A DNA stretch of 64,000 bases from Clostridia bacterium (GCA_017537175.1 JAFYLH010000024.1:21800-85799), one strand, 5' to 3'; positions 7,727 through 17,314 are shown, counted from the first letter of the stretch. Notes: generated by a model not told the origin, from the sequence alone. Program-made: numbers and translations.

Positions 7727-9964
7727 TTATGCTGTAACCTCAACAAGCACCTTGACCTTAACACCGGTATCGTACTCTACGACAACAGTCCAGAGGCCTG
7801 CACTCTTCATTGTAAAGGTGTAGGGATTGCCTGTGGGGGTAGTAGTTCTGTAGCCCTCAGCGGACTTGATGCTTGCTACCTCAACATCGCCCTTACCCAT
7901 ACGGATAACCTTTGCGTCCTCAAGGCCTTCAAGAGTTACATCAAGGCCGTTGGTGGTAGCCTTAACCTCGGGTACGGGGAGGTCTATTGTAACGTGATAG
8001 TAGAAGGGTGCTCTGCCGTCATTGTATCTGATATAAACGGTATAAACACCGGGCTCTGCTACCTTGTAGCTGGTGTACCAGTCCTTGGTCTCAAGCTTAG
8101 CTGCATACTCGCCGTAGATCTTGTTGTTTGCAACCTGACGGTAGTACATATGAGCGCCCTTGGCGATGAACATATCCTTAACGCCCTCGTCAAGCTCAAA
8201 TACCTCTATGGTAAGAGAATTGATAACCTTGTCAACAAGTCTGCCGATCATCTCGGACTCCATGATCTTGCCGCAGTATACGCACTGCTTAACCTTGAAG
8301 CCGTTTGTGGTCTCGGTAGGCTCGATAACTGTAAACCACTCGCCTGCAACACACTCGGTAATGCCTTCGTTGGATTTCTGCTCGCCGCCGCATCTTGTGC
8401 AGTTACGCCACTTGTAGCCGCCCTGACAGAAATCAACACCGTTGTAGTACCAGGTATCGGGATATGCGTGGTTATCGGGATCCGAATATGTGGTGGAGCT
8501 GATCTTTGTACTACATACGGTACAGTAAACGGTCTTGATACCGTTACCCACACAGGTTGCAACTGTGGTAATTGTAGGCTCACCCTCGGTATGAGGAAGC
8601 TTGGAAACGGAAGCTGTCTTTAACTGCAGGCCGCAGACTGCACAGCACATCTTCTGTGCGCCGTATGCAGAACAGGTAGGCTGGGTCGTTACCTGCCACT
8701 CACCGTCGGTATGTACATCACAGGAAAGAACATGGGTGGTCTTGAAATACTGCTTTGCAAATGTATGAGCAGCGGAGCCCTCAACTACATAGAGCTTTGT
8801 TCCGAGACATCCGAAGAAAGCATTCTTTTCGAGAGTCTGTACGGTTGCGGGAACATAAATGTTTATCTTTGCAAGAGACTGGAATGCCTTTGCGCTGATA
8901 TATGTAACGGTCTTACCGTCGATAGTCTTGGGGATGATAAGGGGATCAACCTTTGCACCGTTGTAGGAAAGGATCTTTGCCTCGGTGTCGTTGTTGATGG
9001 AGATATAGGTGTAGTCACCGCTTGTGTATCTCTTACCCTCGGACATATGGAGGTAAATACCGTATACCTGTGCGTCCTTACCGTTACCGTGGGTTGCAGG
9101 TGTCACACCGTCTGCAAGGTAACCGTCAGAGGTGGTAATGTTACAGCTGATGGTAAAGCGTGCGCCCTCGTCAAGGTAACCTACATGATATCCGCTGTAG
9201 GGGTCCTTAGAGGAATAAGCCCAACGGTCCATATATCTGATCATAGCGTTATGAACTGCGTCCTGCTTTGCAAAGTCTGCTACGGTGTAGCCAAGCTCGT
9301 CAACACTCTTGCTGACAGAGGCAGCCGCATCCTCAAGAAGCATTTCCCATGTGAATTTTACCTCTACAGACCAGGTACCGTCACCGTTCCAGATAAGTGC
9401 GGCATCAACCTCATCGGTGATATCGCCCTCGTTATACTGGGTGCGGTAAACTACAAAGCTGCCGTCAGCCATAGGAACGATAGAGTACCAAGCGGTAGGA
9501 GCAGAGGACTCCCAGTCATATCTGCCAACGCCCTTACGGATTGCAAGGGGGTCGATGGAGAATACGATAACATCACCGTTACCGCCGTAGCCTGCACTGC
9601 CCTCTCCGTCATCGTCGTTGTCGGGAGAGAATGTGGAGGGATAAGGTGTGGGGTCAACGATCTCGGCACCGAAGTAGTAGCCTGTCTCGTCCCAAGCGGA
9701 ATAGAAGTCGATGGTGTTAAGCACACGGCTTCTGTAGGTCCAAGCGGTGGATGCGTTGTGAGCATCGATACGCACGGGATCGGTGTAGCCCTCGGAGTCG
9801 TTAATAATACCGTCGATTACGGGTGTGTTGTCACCGTTTGTTACGGGAACGTAGATATCGCCAACATCCTCGGAGAATGTTACCTCGTCTGCGGCGCTGA
9901 TACCGATTGCTAACATAGATGTAAGCATCATTACAGCCAGAGCGAGTATGAGTAATTTTTTCAT
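7727..9964 (-). CDS. Secreted multidomain protein: CBM9/DOMON-like, LRR_5-like, CxxC repeats and tandem beta modules
   Basis: The 745-residue protein has a signal peptide (1-24). Residues of about 40-280 look like a carbohydrate-binding family 9/DOMON-like domain (TPVIDGIINDSEGY, FYSAWDETGYYFGAEI). Then comes a BspA-like leucine-rich segment (IPKTIDGKTVTYISAKAF) near 330-400, a cysteine-pair repeat region (about 410-560, for example CCAVCG, CTVCS, CTRCGG) and two C-terminal modules (about 570-745: KDMFIAKGAHMYYRQV, GVYTVYIRYNDG, KVIRMGKG) shared with five other secreted proteins here. A glycan-binding surface or secreted role is inferred. It has its own promoter and a GGAGGA ribosome-binding site. 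Confidence 0.75.
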   Translation of the reverse strand: MKKLLILALAVMMLTSMLAIGISAADEVTFSEDVGDIYVPVTNGDNTPVIDGIINDSEGYTDPVRIDAHNASTAWTYRSRVLNTIDFYSAWDETGYYFGAEIVDPTPYPSTFSPDNDDDGEGSAGYGGNGDVIVFSIDPLAIRKGVGRYDWESSAPTAWYSIVPMADGSFVVYRTQYNEGDITDEVDAALIWNGDGTWSVEVKFTWEMLLEDAAASVSKSVDELGYTVADFAKQDAVHNAMIRYMDRWAYSSKDPYSGYHVGYLDEGARFTISCNITTSDGYLADGVTPATHGNGKDAQVYGIYLHMSEGKRYTSGDYTYISINNDTEAKILSYNGAKVDPLIIPKTIDGKTVTYISAKAFQSLAKINIYVPATVQTLEKNAFFGCLGTKLYVVEGSAAHTFAKQYFKTTHVLSCDVHTDGEWQVTTQPTCSAYGAQKMCCAVCGLQLKTASVSKLPHTEGEPTITTVATCVGNGIKTVYCTVCSTKISSTTYSDPDNHAYPDTWYYNGVDFCQGGYKWRNCTRCGGEQKSNEGITECVAGEWFTVIEPTETTNGFKVKQCVYCGKIMESEMIGRLVDKVINSLTIEVFELDEGVKDMFIAKGAHMYYRQVANNKIYGEYAAKLETKDWYTSYKVAEPGVYTVYIRYNDGRAPFYYHVTIDLPVPEVKATTNGLDVTLEGLEDAKVIRMGKGDVEVASIKSAEGYRTTTPTGNPYTFTMKSAGLWTVVVEYDTGVKVKVLVEVTA

Positions 9965-9996
9965 ATAGTCCTCCTATATAATAATATTCTAATGTA

Positions 9997-10025
9997 ATTA
10001 TCTCATATTTTGGAAGTTTTTGCAA
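9997..10025 (-). promoter_or_regulatory. Promoter of the 7727-9964 gene
   Basis: On the minus strand TTGCAA (10020-10025), a 17-bp spacer and GATAAT (9997-10002). The spacer contains ACTTCCAAAAT, also present in the promoter of the TIR gene at 21041-21069. Confidence 0.8.
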
Positions 10026-10077
10026 TACTTTGCTTATAGAAATCTTAAATATATTTTTGTGTAGTGTGCATAACACA

Positions 10078-10194
10078 TCCCGAAGGGATATATCGCGTCG
10101 GTCAGACATATCGCTCCCCGTGGGGAATATCGCAAATCTGAAGGATTTATATCGCGATAGCCGTCCCAAAGGGACGGCTATCATAATATCTTGA
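10078..10194 (+). repeat. Hairpin array 3a with ATATCGC linkers
   Basis: Palindromes ATCCC/GGGAT, GTC/GAC, TCCCC/GGGGA, AAATC/GATTT and finally the long GATAGCCGTCCC/GGGACGGCTATC follow one another, separated by ATATCGC four times. The polarity is opposite to array 3b just to the right, and both end in the same long hairpin. Confidence 0.85.
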
Positions 10195-10226
10195 AATAAT
10201 ATATTACTGTGAGTAAACTTATTTGA

Positions 10227-10383
10227 ATTTGTAACCCAAGGTTACAAATTGCGATATTTTTGCCCTTGGCAAAAGCGATATTTTTATCATAGATAAAAGC
10301 GATATATCTGCTAAAGCAGATGCGATATGTTATCTGTCTTTGGACAGATAACGCGATAGCCGTCCCAAAGGGACGGCTATCAT
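10227..10383 (-). repeat. Hairpin array 3b (157 bp), near-identical to array 4
   Basis: Six palindromes (TTTGTAACC/GGTTACAAA, TTTTGCC/GGCAAAA, TTTTATC/GATAAAA, ATCTGCT/AGCAGAT, TTATCTGTC/GACAGATAA, GATAGCCGTCCC/GGGACGGCTATC) are joined by GCGATAT on the plus strand (ATATCGC on the minus). It lies just 3' of the minus-strand gene ending at 10422. Compared with array 4, only the last two loops differ: TTTG versus ATAA, and AAA versus TC. Confidence 0.9.
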
Positions 10384-10421
10384 TATATTTTTAATAATAC
10401 AATATCTTATCGGTATAAATA

Positions 10422-11513
10422 TCAGTTGTAGTAATTAATAGTAAAATAAAGACTTCCGTCGTTCTTGATAATAACCTCTCCGTGGAGGGTTGAGGTAAAG
10501 CCGTCCTCCTTGTCAATTCCGGTAAAGGTAACCGTGCAACGGGCTATACCAAAGCCGCTTGTATCCTTGGTAAACCGAGAGGCGTACATCTCAAGATAGT
10601 TAGGGTCGGGATCACACTCAAAGTACTCTCTGAGCTTGGCATCTCTGCGGATAACCGTCTCGATCATTCCCTGATATGCGTTTTTGTGTGCGCCAAAGTC
10701 TCCCCACTTGCCGCTGTATCCGGGGAAATTTTCGGCAAGGTCTGTTCCCTTTTTGACAGCAGCCTCCTTTGTTGCGTTTGCCTCGACAGCCTTTTTGTAC
10801 TCAAGCAGCTTGTTATAGTTGGTAACAAGCTCCTTTTGAGCATCGCTCAAAGCATCGTACTGATTTAAAAGCATATTTATCTGTGTGCTGTCGCCTGTAA
10901 GAGAAGAGGCATCTATACTATCAATGGCAAGAACCAGCGCAGAGGCAGCCTCTGCATCCTTGGCGTTCTGAAGATCGGTCTCTGCCTTGGCAAGAATACT
11001 GTAGTTACTTACAAGATCCTTTTGTGCTCTGGTAAGCGCATCATACTGCATCCTTATTACAGTGATCTCGCTTTCGCTGTCAATAGTAACCTCTTTACCC
11101 TCAAGGGTGCTTATCAGTCTTATGACCTCATCTGCAGCCACCTGATTTTCGTCCCTTTCTCTGTCCTCGTCGGTATACTGCTTTGCCTCTTCAAGTGCCG
11201 CAACCATACCGTCAAGAGCATCCTTGTTGGTTACCTTTTTCTTTTGTGCCTTGCTGAGAGCATCATACTTTTCAAGAATTTTGTTGATCTCATCCTCGTG
11301 GTCTGCTGTGATCTCCTTGCCCTCCAGCATTTCGATCATTGTAATGACCTCATTTGCCTTAAGACGGTTGTTGTCTGCGTTATTCTTGATCAGCAGTCCC
11401 ACGGTGACACCACTGAACACCATAACCATAAAGCCGATAACAAGCAACAGCAGAATTATTATGATTATCTTACCTATAGACTTAGGCTTTTTTTCTTTGG
11501 TTCCCTGCTTCAT
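10422..11513 (-). CDS. Membrane-anchored protein with three helical 'YDALTxAQKxLVxN' repeats
   Basis: The 363-residue protein has one N-terminal membrane segment (about residues 14-42) after a basic stretch, so most of it is outside the cell. Three repeats of about 60 residues follow (about 50-240), each with a YDAL(S/T)xAQKxLVxNY core, a helical unit I have seen in many Gram-positive surface proteins. The C-terminal 110 residues are unlike the repeats and end in beta-rich sequence. The ATG at 11513 is chosen because AAAGGTACGG precedes it and the segment starts with the anchor; a longer frame to 11666 would run into the hairpin array. The function is unknown. The gene sits between two near-identical hairpin arrays. 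Confidence 0.75.
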   Translation of the reverse strand: MKQGTKEKKPKSIGKIIIIILLLLVIGFMVMVFSGVTVGLLIKNNADNNRLKANEVITMIEMLEGKEITADHEDEINKILEKYDALSKAQKKKVTNKDALDGMVAALEEAKQYTDEDRERDENQVAADEVIRLISTLEGKEVTIDSESEITVIRMQYDALTRAQKDLVSNYSILAKAETDLQNAKDAEAASALVLAIDSIDASSLTGDSTQINMLLNQYDALSDAQKELVTNYNKLLEYKKAVEANATKEAAVKKGTDLAENFPGYSGKWGDFGAHKNAYQGMIETVIRRDAKLREYFECDPDPNYLEMYASRFTKDTSGFGIARCTVTFTGIDKEDGFTSTLHGEVIIKNDGSLYFTINYYN

Positions 11514-11602
11514 ATTAATGTCCGTACCTTTCGATTGACTTTTTGCGATTATACCACAATTGTTCTCCTTTGTCAAATTTTGTTGGGACGAAAGACATAT
11601 AG

Positions 11603-11758
11603 ATTTGTAACCCAAGGTTACAAATTGCGATATTTTTGCCCTTGGCAAAAGCGATATTTTTATCATAGATAAAAGCGATATATCTGCTAAAGCAGATGCG
11701 ATATGTTATCTGTCATAAGACAGATAACGCGATAGCCGTCCCTCGGGACGGCTATCAT
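11603..11758 (-). repeat. Hairpin array 4 (156 bp), near-identical to array 3b
   Basis: Same six palindromes and GCGATAT linkers as array 3b. It lies 13 bases 3' of the GH3 gene stop. Every stem and linker base agrees with array 3b; the only changes are in two hairpin loops. Confidence 0.9.
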
Positions 11759-11771
11759 AATACGTATCTGA

Positions 11772-13913
11772 TTATTTAAGTGTAATCTTAACACCCTCAC
11801 CGAGGTTGGCATCCTCTGCTGCCCAGATCATAAATTCACCGGGATCGGCATAGCACTTGAGATCTGTGTGATAATACTCAAATGCAGATGCGGGGAGAGA
11901 TACACGAACTGTCTGCTTTTCGCCTGCCTTAAGAGGAACCTTCTTTACATACTTCAACTCCTTTAAGGGGCGGCAGATCTCGGCTGCTATATCTCTTACA
12001 TAAAGCTGGAGTGTGAGACGTCCGTCACGGTCGCCTGTGTTGGCTACATCAACGTCAAATTCTACCGTATCACCGATATTCCACTCGGTCTTTGTGGGTA
12101 CGGGTGTACCGATATCAAAGGTGGTGTATGTAAGACCGTGGCCGAAGGTATAAAGGGGCTCGGTGGGCATATCAATGTAGTGGCAGGTAAAGTCGGTAGC
12201 ATAGGAGCTAACCTTCTTTGACATCTCTACCACCTCGCCGCGGTAGGGTCTGCCTGTATTTACTCTTGCATAGAACATAGGTATCTGACCCATATCGTAG
12301 GGCAGGCAGGCACAGAGCTTACCCTCGGGCATAACGTCACCGAACATAACGTCTGCTACACCCTGACCCATAATACCAAACTGCCAAGGATAGAGAACTG
12401 CATCGCAAAGTGCGTTTTCCTTTGTGATGATAAGGGGTCTGCCTGCGATAACAGCCATTGCAAGGGGTTTACCGAGGGTTGCAAGGAACTCGATAAACGC
12501 GGTCTGTGTACCGGGAAGTGTAATATCGCCTCTGGTATGAGCCTCACCGCTTATGTAGGATGCCTCACCTACAACGGCTATGATCTTGTCGCAGTCCTTG
12601 GCAGCCTCTATAAGTGCCTCACGGTCAAAGTCCTCGCCGTCAAGGAGCTTTCCGCCCTCAACGTGGGTGATATTGCTTGATTTTTCTCTCATAGCGGTGA
12701 GAAGTGTGGTGGTGTCCTCTGCCTCACCCAGCGCTCTCCACCAGCCAAGGGGTGCGTCCTGATCGTCTGCAAGCTGACCTACCACAAGGACCTTTTCCTC
12801 TCTTGACAGGGGGAAGAAGTTGCCTTCGTTCTTAAGAAGAACTGTAGACTTGGCTGCCGCCTCTCTTGCCTGAGCCTTAAACTCGTCGCAGAGGAAGGTT
12901 GCCGCTTCAAATTCCTCGCTGTATTCGTGCTTATCGAATACTCCTACCTTGAACTTAAGACGGAGAACTCTTGCCGCGTGCTCGTCAAGCTCCTCCATTG
13001 TGATCTTGCCCTCGTCGTAGAACTTCTTTAAGTATTCCTGGAAGATAAGAGAGCCTGTGTCGATGTCACAGCCTGCCTTAAAGCCCTTGAGACATGCCTC
13101 TTCTCTGTCGGCAGCAACACCGTGGTTTATAAGCTCGTCGATTGCGTTATAGTCGGTTGTGATCGCACCCTTGAAGCCTAATTCTCCGCGGAGTACGTCT
13201 TCAATAAGGTACTTGTGGGCGTGCATAGGCACACCGAAGGTCTCGTTGAATGCGGGCATAACTGTATCAACACCTGCCTCAACTGCCGCCTTGAAGGGAG
13301 GCAGATAGGTGTTACGAAGCTCAACCTCGCTTATAAGTGCGGCATCATAGTCACGGCCGCCTACACAGGCACCGTAGCCGATATAGTGCTTTGCACAGCT
13401 TGCAATTCCGCCTGCGTTAGCTATACCCTTTACTCTGGCTGCTGCTACGATAGAGCCGAGGTAGGGGTCCTCACCAGCGCCCTCGGAGATACGTCCCCAA
13501 CGGGGGTCGCGGGCAATATCCATCATAGGAGCATAGGTCATACTAAGACCTGCCGCCATAGCCTCTCTCGCGCTGCATTCTGCGTCCTTTTCGATCATTT
13601 CAACATCAAAGCTACAGGCCTCGGCTACAGGCTGGGGGAATATGGTACGGTAACCGCAGATGATATCCGCACAAAGAAGTGCGGGGATGTTATGGGGGGA
13701 AGCCGCCATAACACGCTTCTGCAGAATATTGGAAGCCTTGGCACCGGGATCGTTTGCAACACTTCCTGCGTGGTATTTCTCAATAAATTCAAGCTCGGAG
13801 CCCCAGTCAAAGGTTCTGGGTGCATTGATGTAGAGAAGCTGTCCGATCTTCTCCTCTACCGTCATATCACTAAGTAGCTCCTGCACCTTTAATTCAATTT
13901 CGCGTTCTGTCAT
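11772..13913 (-). CDS. Glycoside hydrolase family 3 (beta-glucosidase-like)
   Basis: GH3 enzymes release sugars from the non-reducing ends of beta-glycosides. The 713-residue protein has no signal peptide, so it acts on imported oligosaccharides. The N-terminal barrel has DPRWGRISEGAGEDP near residues 136-150, KHYIGYG near 175, and the nucleophile aspartate in ITTDYN (D254). The second domain has GEASYISGEAHTRGD, and a C-terminal fibronectin-III-like domain follows. The start at 13913 is preferred because GGAGG is 5 bases upstream; an ATG at 13925 overlaps the nitroreductase stop (TAATG) but lacks a good site. It is probably cotranscribed with the nitroreductase. The exact substrate is not deducible. 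Confidence 0.93.
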   Translation of the reverse strand: MTEREIELKVQELLSDMTVEEKIGQLLYINAPRTFDWGSELEFIEKYHAGSVANDPGAKASNILQKRVMAASPHNIPALLCADIICGYRTIFPQPVAEACSFDVEMIEKDAECSAREAMAAGLSMTYAPMMDIARDPRWGRISEGAGEDPYLGSIVAAARVKGIANAGGIASCAKHYIGYGACVGGRDYDAALISEVELRNTYLPPFKAAVEAGVDTVMPAFNETFGVPMHAHKYLIEDVLRGELGFKGAITTDYNAIDELINHGVAADREEACLKGFKAGCDIDTGSLIFQEYLKKFYDEGKITMEELDEHAARVLRLKFKVGVFDKHEYSEEFEAATFLCDEFKAQAREAAAKSTVLLKNEGNFFPLSREEKVLVVGQLADDQDAPLGWWRALGEAEDTTTLLTAMREKSSNITHVEGGKLLDGEDFDREALIEAAKDCDKIIAVVGEASYISGEAHTRGDITLPGTQTAFIEFLATLGKPLAMAVIAGRPLIITKENALCDAVLYPWQFGIMGQGVADVMFGDVMPEGKLCACLPYDMGQIPMFYARVNTGRPYRGEVVEMSKKVSSYATDFTCHYIDMPTEPLYTFGHGLTYTTFDIGTPVPTKTEWNIGDTVEFDVDVANTGDRDGRLTLQLYVRDIAAEICRPLKELKYVKKVPLKAGEKQTVRVSLPASAFEYYHTDLKCYADPGEFMIWAAEDANLGEGVKITLK

Positions 13914-13924
13914 AATATCCTCCA

Positions 13925-14449
13925 TTACACACGGTAAATATAGTTTTCTTTTCTCGGAGAGGGTGCGGGAAGCTCACAGTCACGGTAACCGAGTATCAAG
14001 TGTCCGATACCCACATAATCTCCCTCTATTCCCCATTTTTTGAGAAGAGCCTTTCCCTCCTCAGACTCAAACTCCTGCTTGGCTCTGTGTATCCAGCAGG
14101 AATCAACTCCCACGGCATATGCCGCATTCATAAGATTGCCTAACACCAAGGAGCCGTCCTCAACGTAGGTGGGACGCTCGGTGGATGCAAGAACGATAAG
14201 CACGGTGGGCGCACCGTAGAAGGGATCCTTGTCGGGAGTTCCCATTATCTCGGCATTCATACGGCGAAGCTGTTCGATGGTCTGTTTATCCTGTACGCAT
14301 ACGATGATGGGAACCTGACGGTTCATACCCGTTGCGGCATAGGTGCCTGCTTCAAGGATTGCCTGAAGCGCCTCTTCCTCGACCTGTTTATCCTTATAAG
14401 ATCTTATAGATCTTCTTTCTTTTAATGATTTTAATACGATGTTTTCCAT
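13925..14449 (-). CDS. Nitroreductase-family flavoprotein
   Basis: The 174-residue protein begins with LKSLKERRSIRSYKDKQV, the FMN-binding start of the nitroreductase family, followed by GTYAATGMNRQ and a DSCWIHRAKQEF segment. Members are FMN-dependent NAD(P)H oxidoreductases of quinones or nitro compounds. The C-terminus GIGHLILGYRD is typical. A clean GGAGGTG lies before its ATG and it is directly upstream of the GH3 gene. The substrate is unknown. Confidence 0.9.
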   Translation of the reverse strand: MENIVLKSLKERRSIRSYKDKQVEEEALQAILEAGTYAATGMNRQVPIIVCVQDKQTIEQLRRMNAEIMGTPDKDPFYGAPTVLIVLASTERPTYVEDGSLVLGNLMNAAYAVGVDSCWIHRAKQEFESEEGKALLKKWGIEGDYVGIGHLILGYRDCELPAPSPRKENYIYRV

Positions 14450-14506
14450 AATAACACCTCCGTTATTTTACTTTACCATAATATTAAGAAAATAGCAACA
14501 TTAAAA

Positions 14507-16708
14507 TCAATTCTTTTCCCAAACTGCGGTAAAAGTGCAATCCTTGTATATTGCGTAATAACAGTCATAAAAGGTTTGTTCTGTAAGAGCAAAGCTGTAT
14601 TCCGCTATCCACCAGTATTTGAAGGTATAACCTTCTTTGGTGGCGGTGGGGTACTTTGGTATCGCCTGATAGTAATAGTCACCGTTACGGATAGGATAAG
14701 AGGTATAACACCCCTCGTCCATTACTCCGCCCATAGGGTCAAAGTTTATGGAATAATATACCTCCTCTTGCCAGGATGCGGTGAAGGTAGTATCCCCTCT
14801 GTAGGTATATGTATTATACACATAATCACAGAGACGAAGGGTATATCCCTGTCCGTTTGTCCAGCCGAGGAACTTATAGCCCTCCCTTTGGGGTATAGGA
14901 TACTCGGGAATAATATCGTAATAGTGGTCGCCTGTATTTATGCCGTATACACTCATACTGCCATCACCGTTGTCAAGGGTTAGAGTGTACTGCTTGTTTG
15001 TTCTGTCAATTGAATAGGTGGGAAATTTAAGCTCGCATATCTTTTTGTAAACAAGCTCTGCTATGATATCATAACCCGCCTGATTGAGGTGCAGATCGTC
15101 TGCGGCAAGAAGTGATGGCGGTGTCCAGCCCTTGGAAAGATAATCAAGATCTCTTGCGGTAGGGGTGATATTAAGCTCGGTGAGTCTTAGGGGATCTGCA
15201 AGATATGGCTGAGCATCCACAAAGTGCTCCCCATAATGCTCGGATAAAGCGGCATTGATATCCTTATAGGCAGGTGCTCTGCGCTCTGCGGTCATGCCTA
15301 CAACTATATATCTGTCAGTTCCGTGGTATTTTATCATCTTATCGATAACTGATATCAGCTTGTCGCCCTGACCGTTGACATAATCGTTGTTATGTCCTGC
15401 CCAGACCACCATTATATCCCCTGCTCTTTTGTCATTCATAGCATAGGTACAGACCTGAGTTATACCCTTAAGGGTCACACCCTTGCCTGTCTCGGTACGG
15501 GTAAAATAGCACTGTCCGCCGTTTCTTGTTATCTCACCCTCAATACCCCCGATAGTTACGGGATTGATTGCCGCAAGGCCGTAGTAGGCTATGCTTGCGG
15601 GAGTACCGTTAAGGTCGGAAATAAGCTCAATGGCTACAGGGGTCTTGGTCGCGGGGATGGTAACAGGCTTGACCGCTAAAATAAGTCCCCCCTGCCTTGT
15701 GGCAATAGCCTCTGCCGCCTCGGCACCGATGCCGTAGTTCTTTACCTCCATACCCGTAAGCTGCGAAAGCCGTCTTGGATAAGGATATTCGGCAAGGTTA
15801 TCAAAGGCGGTGAGAATACCGTGGGTAAGAGAGTCTCCCCAGCAGATTATTCTGCCGTACTCTGCCTCTATAGCGGTGTGATAGTAATAAAAGCTCTCAT
15901 CCTTATACTGTACACAGAAGGTGTATTCGCCCTCGGCGAGATCCGGTACGGTTATGTAACCGTCAACTATGGCCTCGGGTCTTATAACCACAGAGCCCTC
16001 TGCCCTCTTGATCTCTTGTGAGCTGTTATAGTGACCTACCGCATATCTTATATTATAAAGTCCGTCGAGGTTACCGAATATAACGGTACTGCCTTCCTCG
16101 GCGACGGTGGGTATCTTCTGTTCAACCTTTATGTGAAAAAGCTTGGTGTATCCGTTATAATACTGCACCGCTATAGTATAATCACCGTTTGTGCGGTACT
16201 GTATTGTATATTCGCTCTTGTCACGGAGAACATCTTTAGCAGTAAAGCTTCGTACCTCGTTTCCCGATCTTTTAAGCTCGGTAACGCTGTTATATAAGCC
16301 CCTTGCGGTACGGATCACCTTTGCGTCCTCTATCTCGGATACCGTATACTGCAAGCCGTTTGCCGTAAGGACGGGCTCGATTATATCTATTGTTATATAC
16401 CTTGCAATATCGGCTCTTGCGTCATTAAAACGGAAAAGAACTGTATAAACTCCCACTTGACCCACGTTATAGCTGTAGCTTACCTTCCCGGAAAGCTTAT
16501 TTTCGGTCAACCTGACAATATAGTCTGCTTTTAAGGATCTGTAGTCGAGGTACTCTCCTCTTGCGATGAATATATCCCTTACACCTTCAAGCTCGCTTAC
16601 GGTAACAACAACTCCCTCGGCACTCACATCAGGCTCATACGCACTTATATTTAGAAACAAAAGCATCGTAAAGAAAAGGATTATAAAAGGTAATAAGAAT
16701 TTTTTCAT
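14507..16708 (-). CDS. Secreted SGNH/GDSL hydrolase with three N-terminal beta modules and two Flg_new repeats
   Basis: The 733-residue protein has a signal peptide (1-23). Residues 33-111, 112-197 and 206-281 are three copies of the module shared with other secreted proteins here (for example VRDIFIARGEYLDYRSLK, AKVIRTARGLYNS, YNIRYAVGHYNSS). The SGNH esterase domain follows: WGDSLTHG with nucleophile S293, a GHNND block, and DDLHLNQAG near 540 supplying Asp and His. Two Listeria-Bacteroides (Flg_new) repeats with GYKFLGW and GYTFKYW close the protein. It probably deacylates cell-wall or dietary glycans. It has a promoter divergent from mgsA. Confidence 0.85.
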   Translation of the reverse strand: MKKFLLPFIILFFTMLLFLNISAYEPDVSAEGVVVTVSELEGVRDIFIARGEYLDYRSLKADYIVRLTENKLSGKVSYSYNVGQVGVYTVLFRFNDARADIARYITIDIIEPVLTANGLQYTVSEIEDAKVIRTARGLYNSVTELKRSGNEVRSFTAKDVLRDKSEYTIQYRTNGDYTIAVQYYNGYTKLFHIKVEQKIPTVAEEGSTVIFGNLDGLYNIRYAVGHYNSSQEIKRAEGSVVIRPEAIVDGYITVPDLAEGEYTFCVQYKDESFYYYHTAIEAEYGRIICWGDSLTHGILTAFDNLAEYPYPRRLSQLTGMEVKNYGIGAEAAEAIATRQGGLILAVKPVTIPATKTPVAIELISDLNGTPASIAYYGLAAINPVTIGGIEGEITRNGGQCYFTRTETGKGVTLKGITQVCTYAMNDKRAGDIMVVWAGHNNDYVNGQGDKLISVIDKMIKYHGTDRYIVVGMTAERRAPAYKDINAALSEHYGEHFVDAQPYLADPLRLTELNITPTARDLDYLSKGWTPPSLLAADDLHLNQAGYDIIAELVYKKICELKFPTYSIDRTNKQYTLTLDNGDGSMSVYGINTGDHYYDIIPEYPIPQREGYKFLGWTNGQGYTLRLCDYVYNTYTYRGDTTFTASWQEEVYYSINFDPMGGVMDEGCYTSYPIRNGDYYYQAIPKYPTATKEGYTFKYWWIAEYSFALTEQTFYDCYYAIYKDCTFTAVWEKN

Positions 16709-16731
16709 ATTATCGCACCTCCTATGTATTT

Positions 16732-16760
16732 ACTTTATCATAACAAAAGAAAAATAGCAA
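16732..16760 (-). promoter_or_regulatory. Promoter of the SGNH hydrolase gene
   Basis: Minus-strand TTGCTA (16755-16760), 17-bp spacer, TAAAGT (16732-16737); GGAGGTG precedes the start. It is back to back with the mgsA promoter. Confidence 0.65.
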
Positions 16761-16767
16761 TATAATC

Positions 16768-16796
16768 TTGAAAACGAGGAAGAAATATGATAGAAT
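16768..16796 (+). promoter_or_regulatory. Promoter of mgsA
   Basis: TTGAAA (16768-16773), 17-bp spacer, TAGAAT (16791-16796); AGGAGG precedes the ATG. Confidence 0.75.
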
Positions 16797-16820
16797 AAAT
16801 CGAAACAGGAGGCGATAAAT

Positions 16821-17294
16821 ATGTTTGAAAACGAATACATACCCTGTACTATAGACAAGCAGAAAAATATAGCTCTCATAGCCCACGATAACAAAAAACG
16901 GGAGCTTATTGAATGGTGCAAGGCACATAAGGATATACTCTCGACCCACTTTCTCTGCGGAACGGGAACTACCGCAAAAATGATAGCCGCAGAAACAGGT
17001 CTGCCTGTTAAGGGCTTTAACTCCGGCCCCTTGGGAGGTGACCAGCAGATAGGCGCGAGAATAGTTGACGGTAAGATAGATATGATGATATTCTTTTCCG
17101 ATCCTCTTACCGCACAGCCCCACGACCCTGATGTAAAGGCACTTCTGCGAATAGCACAGGTATATGATATACCGATTGCCAACAACAAGGCTTCTGCTGA
17201 CTTTATGATCACCTCTTCCCTTATGAACGAGGAATATACTCATTATCTGCTTAACTTTAAGAAGAACATAGCGGACAGAGCGAATACTCTTTAA
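16821..17294 (+). CDS. mgsA: Methylglyoxal synthase
   Basis: The enzyme converts dihydroxyacetone phosphate to methylglyoxal and phosphate, an overflow bypass of lower glycolysis. The 157-residue protein has the conserved IALIAHDNKK, FLCGTGTT, FNSGPLGGDQQIG (catalytic D74) and AQPHDPDVKALLRIA (H101, D104) blocks. The C-terminus is slightly longer than the core family. It is monocistronic, ending at a strong terminator preceded by a GTGCGGAATTAAGG heptamer remnant. Confidence 0.97.
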   Translation: MFENEYIPCTIDKQKNIALIAHDNKKRELIEWCKAHKDILSTHFLCGTGTTAKMIAAETGLPVKGFNSGPLGGDQQIGARIVDGKIDMMIFFSDPLTAQPHDPDVKALLRIAQVYDIPIANNKASADFMITSSLMNEEYTHYLLNFKKNIADRANTL

Positions 17295-17314
17295 TGTGGA
17301 GTGCGGAATTAAGG

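Noticed and set aside
8711..9913. A 400-codon plus-strand frame opposite the CBM9-like secreted protein
   Set aside because: Same reason: antisense to a gene with signal peptide, promoter and domains; no start signals of its own.
11514..11666. N-terminal extension of the helical-repeat membrane protein
   Set aside because: It would be translated from the hairpin array and puts 51 polar residues before the membrane anchor; the internal ATG has a better ribosome-binding site.
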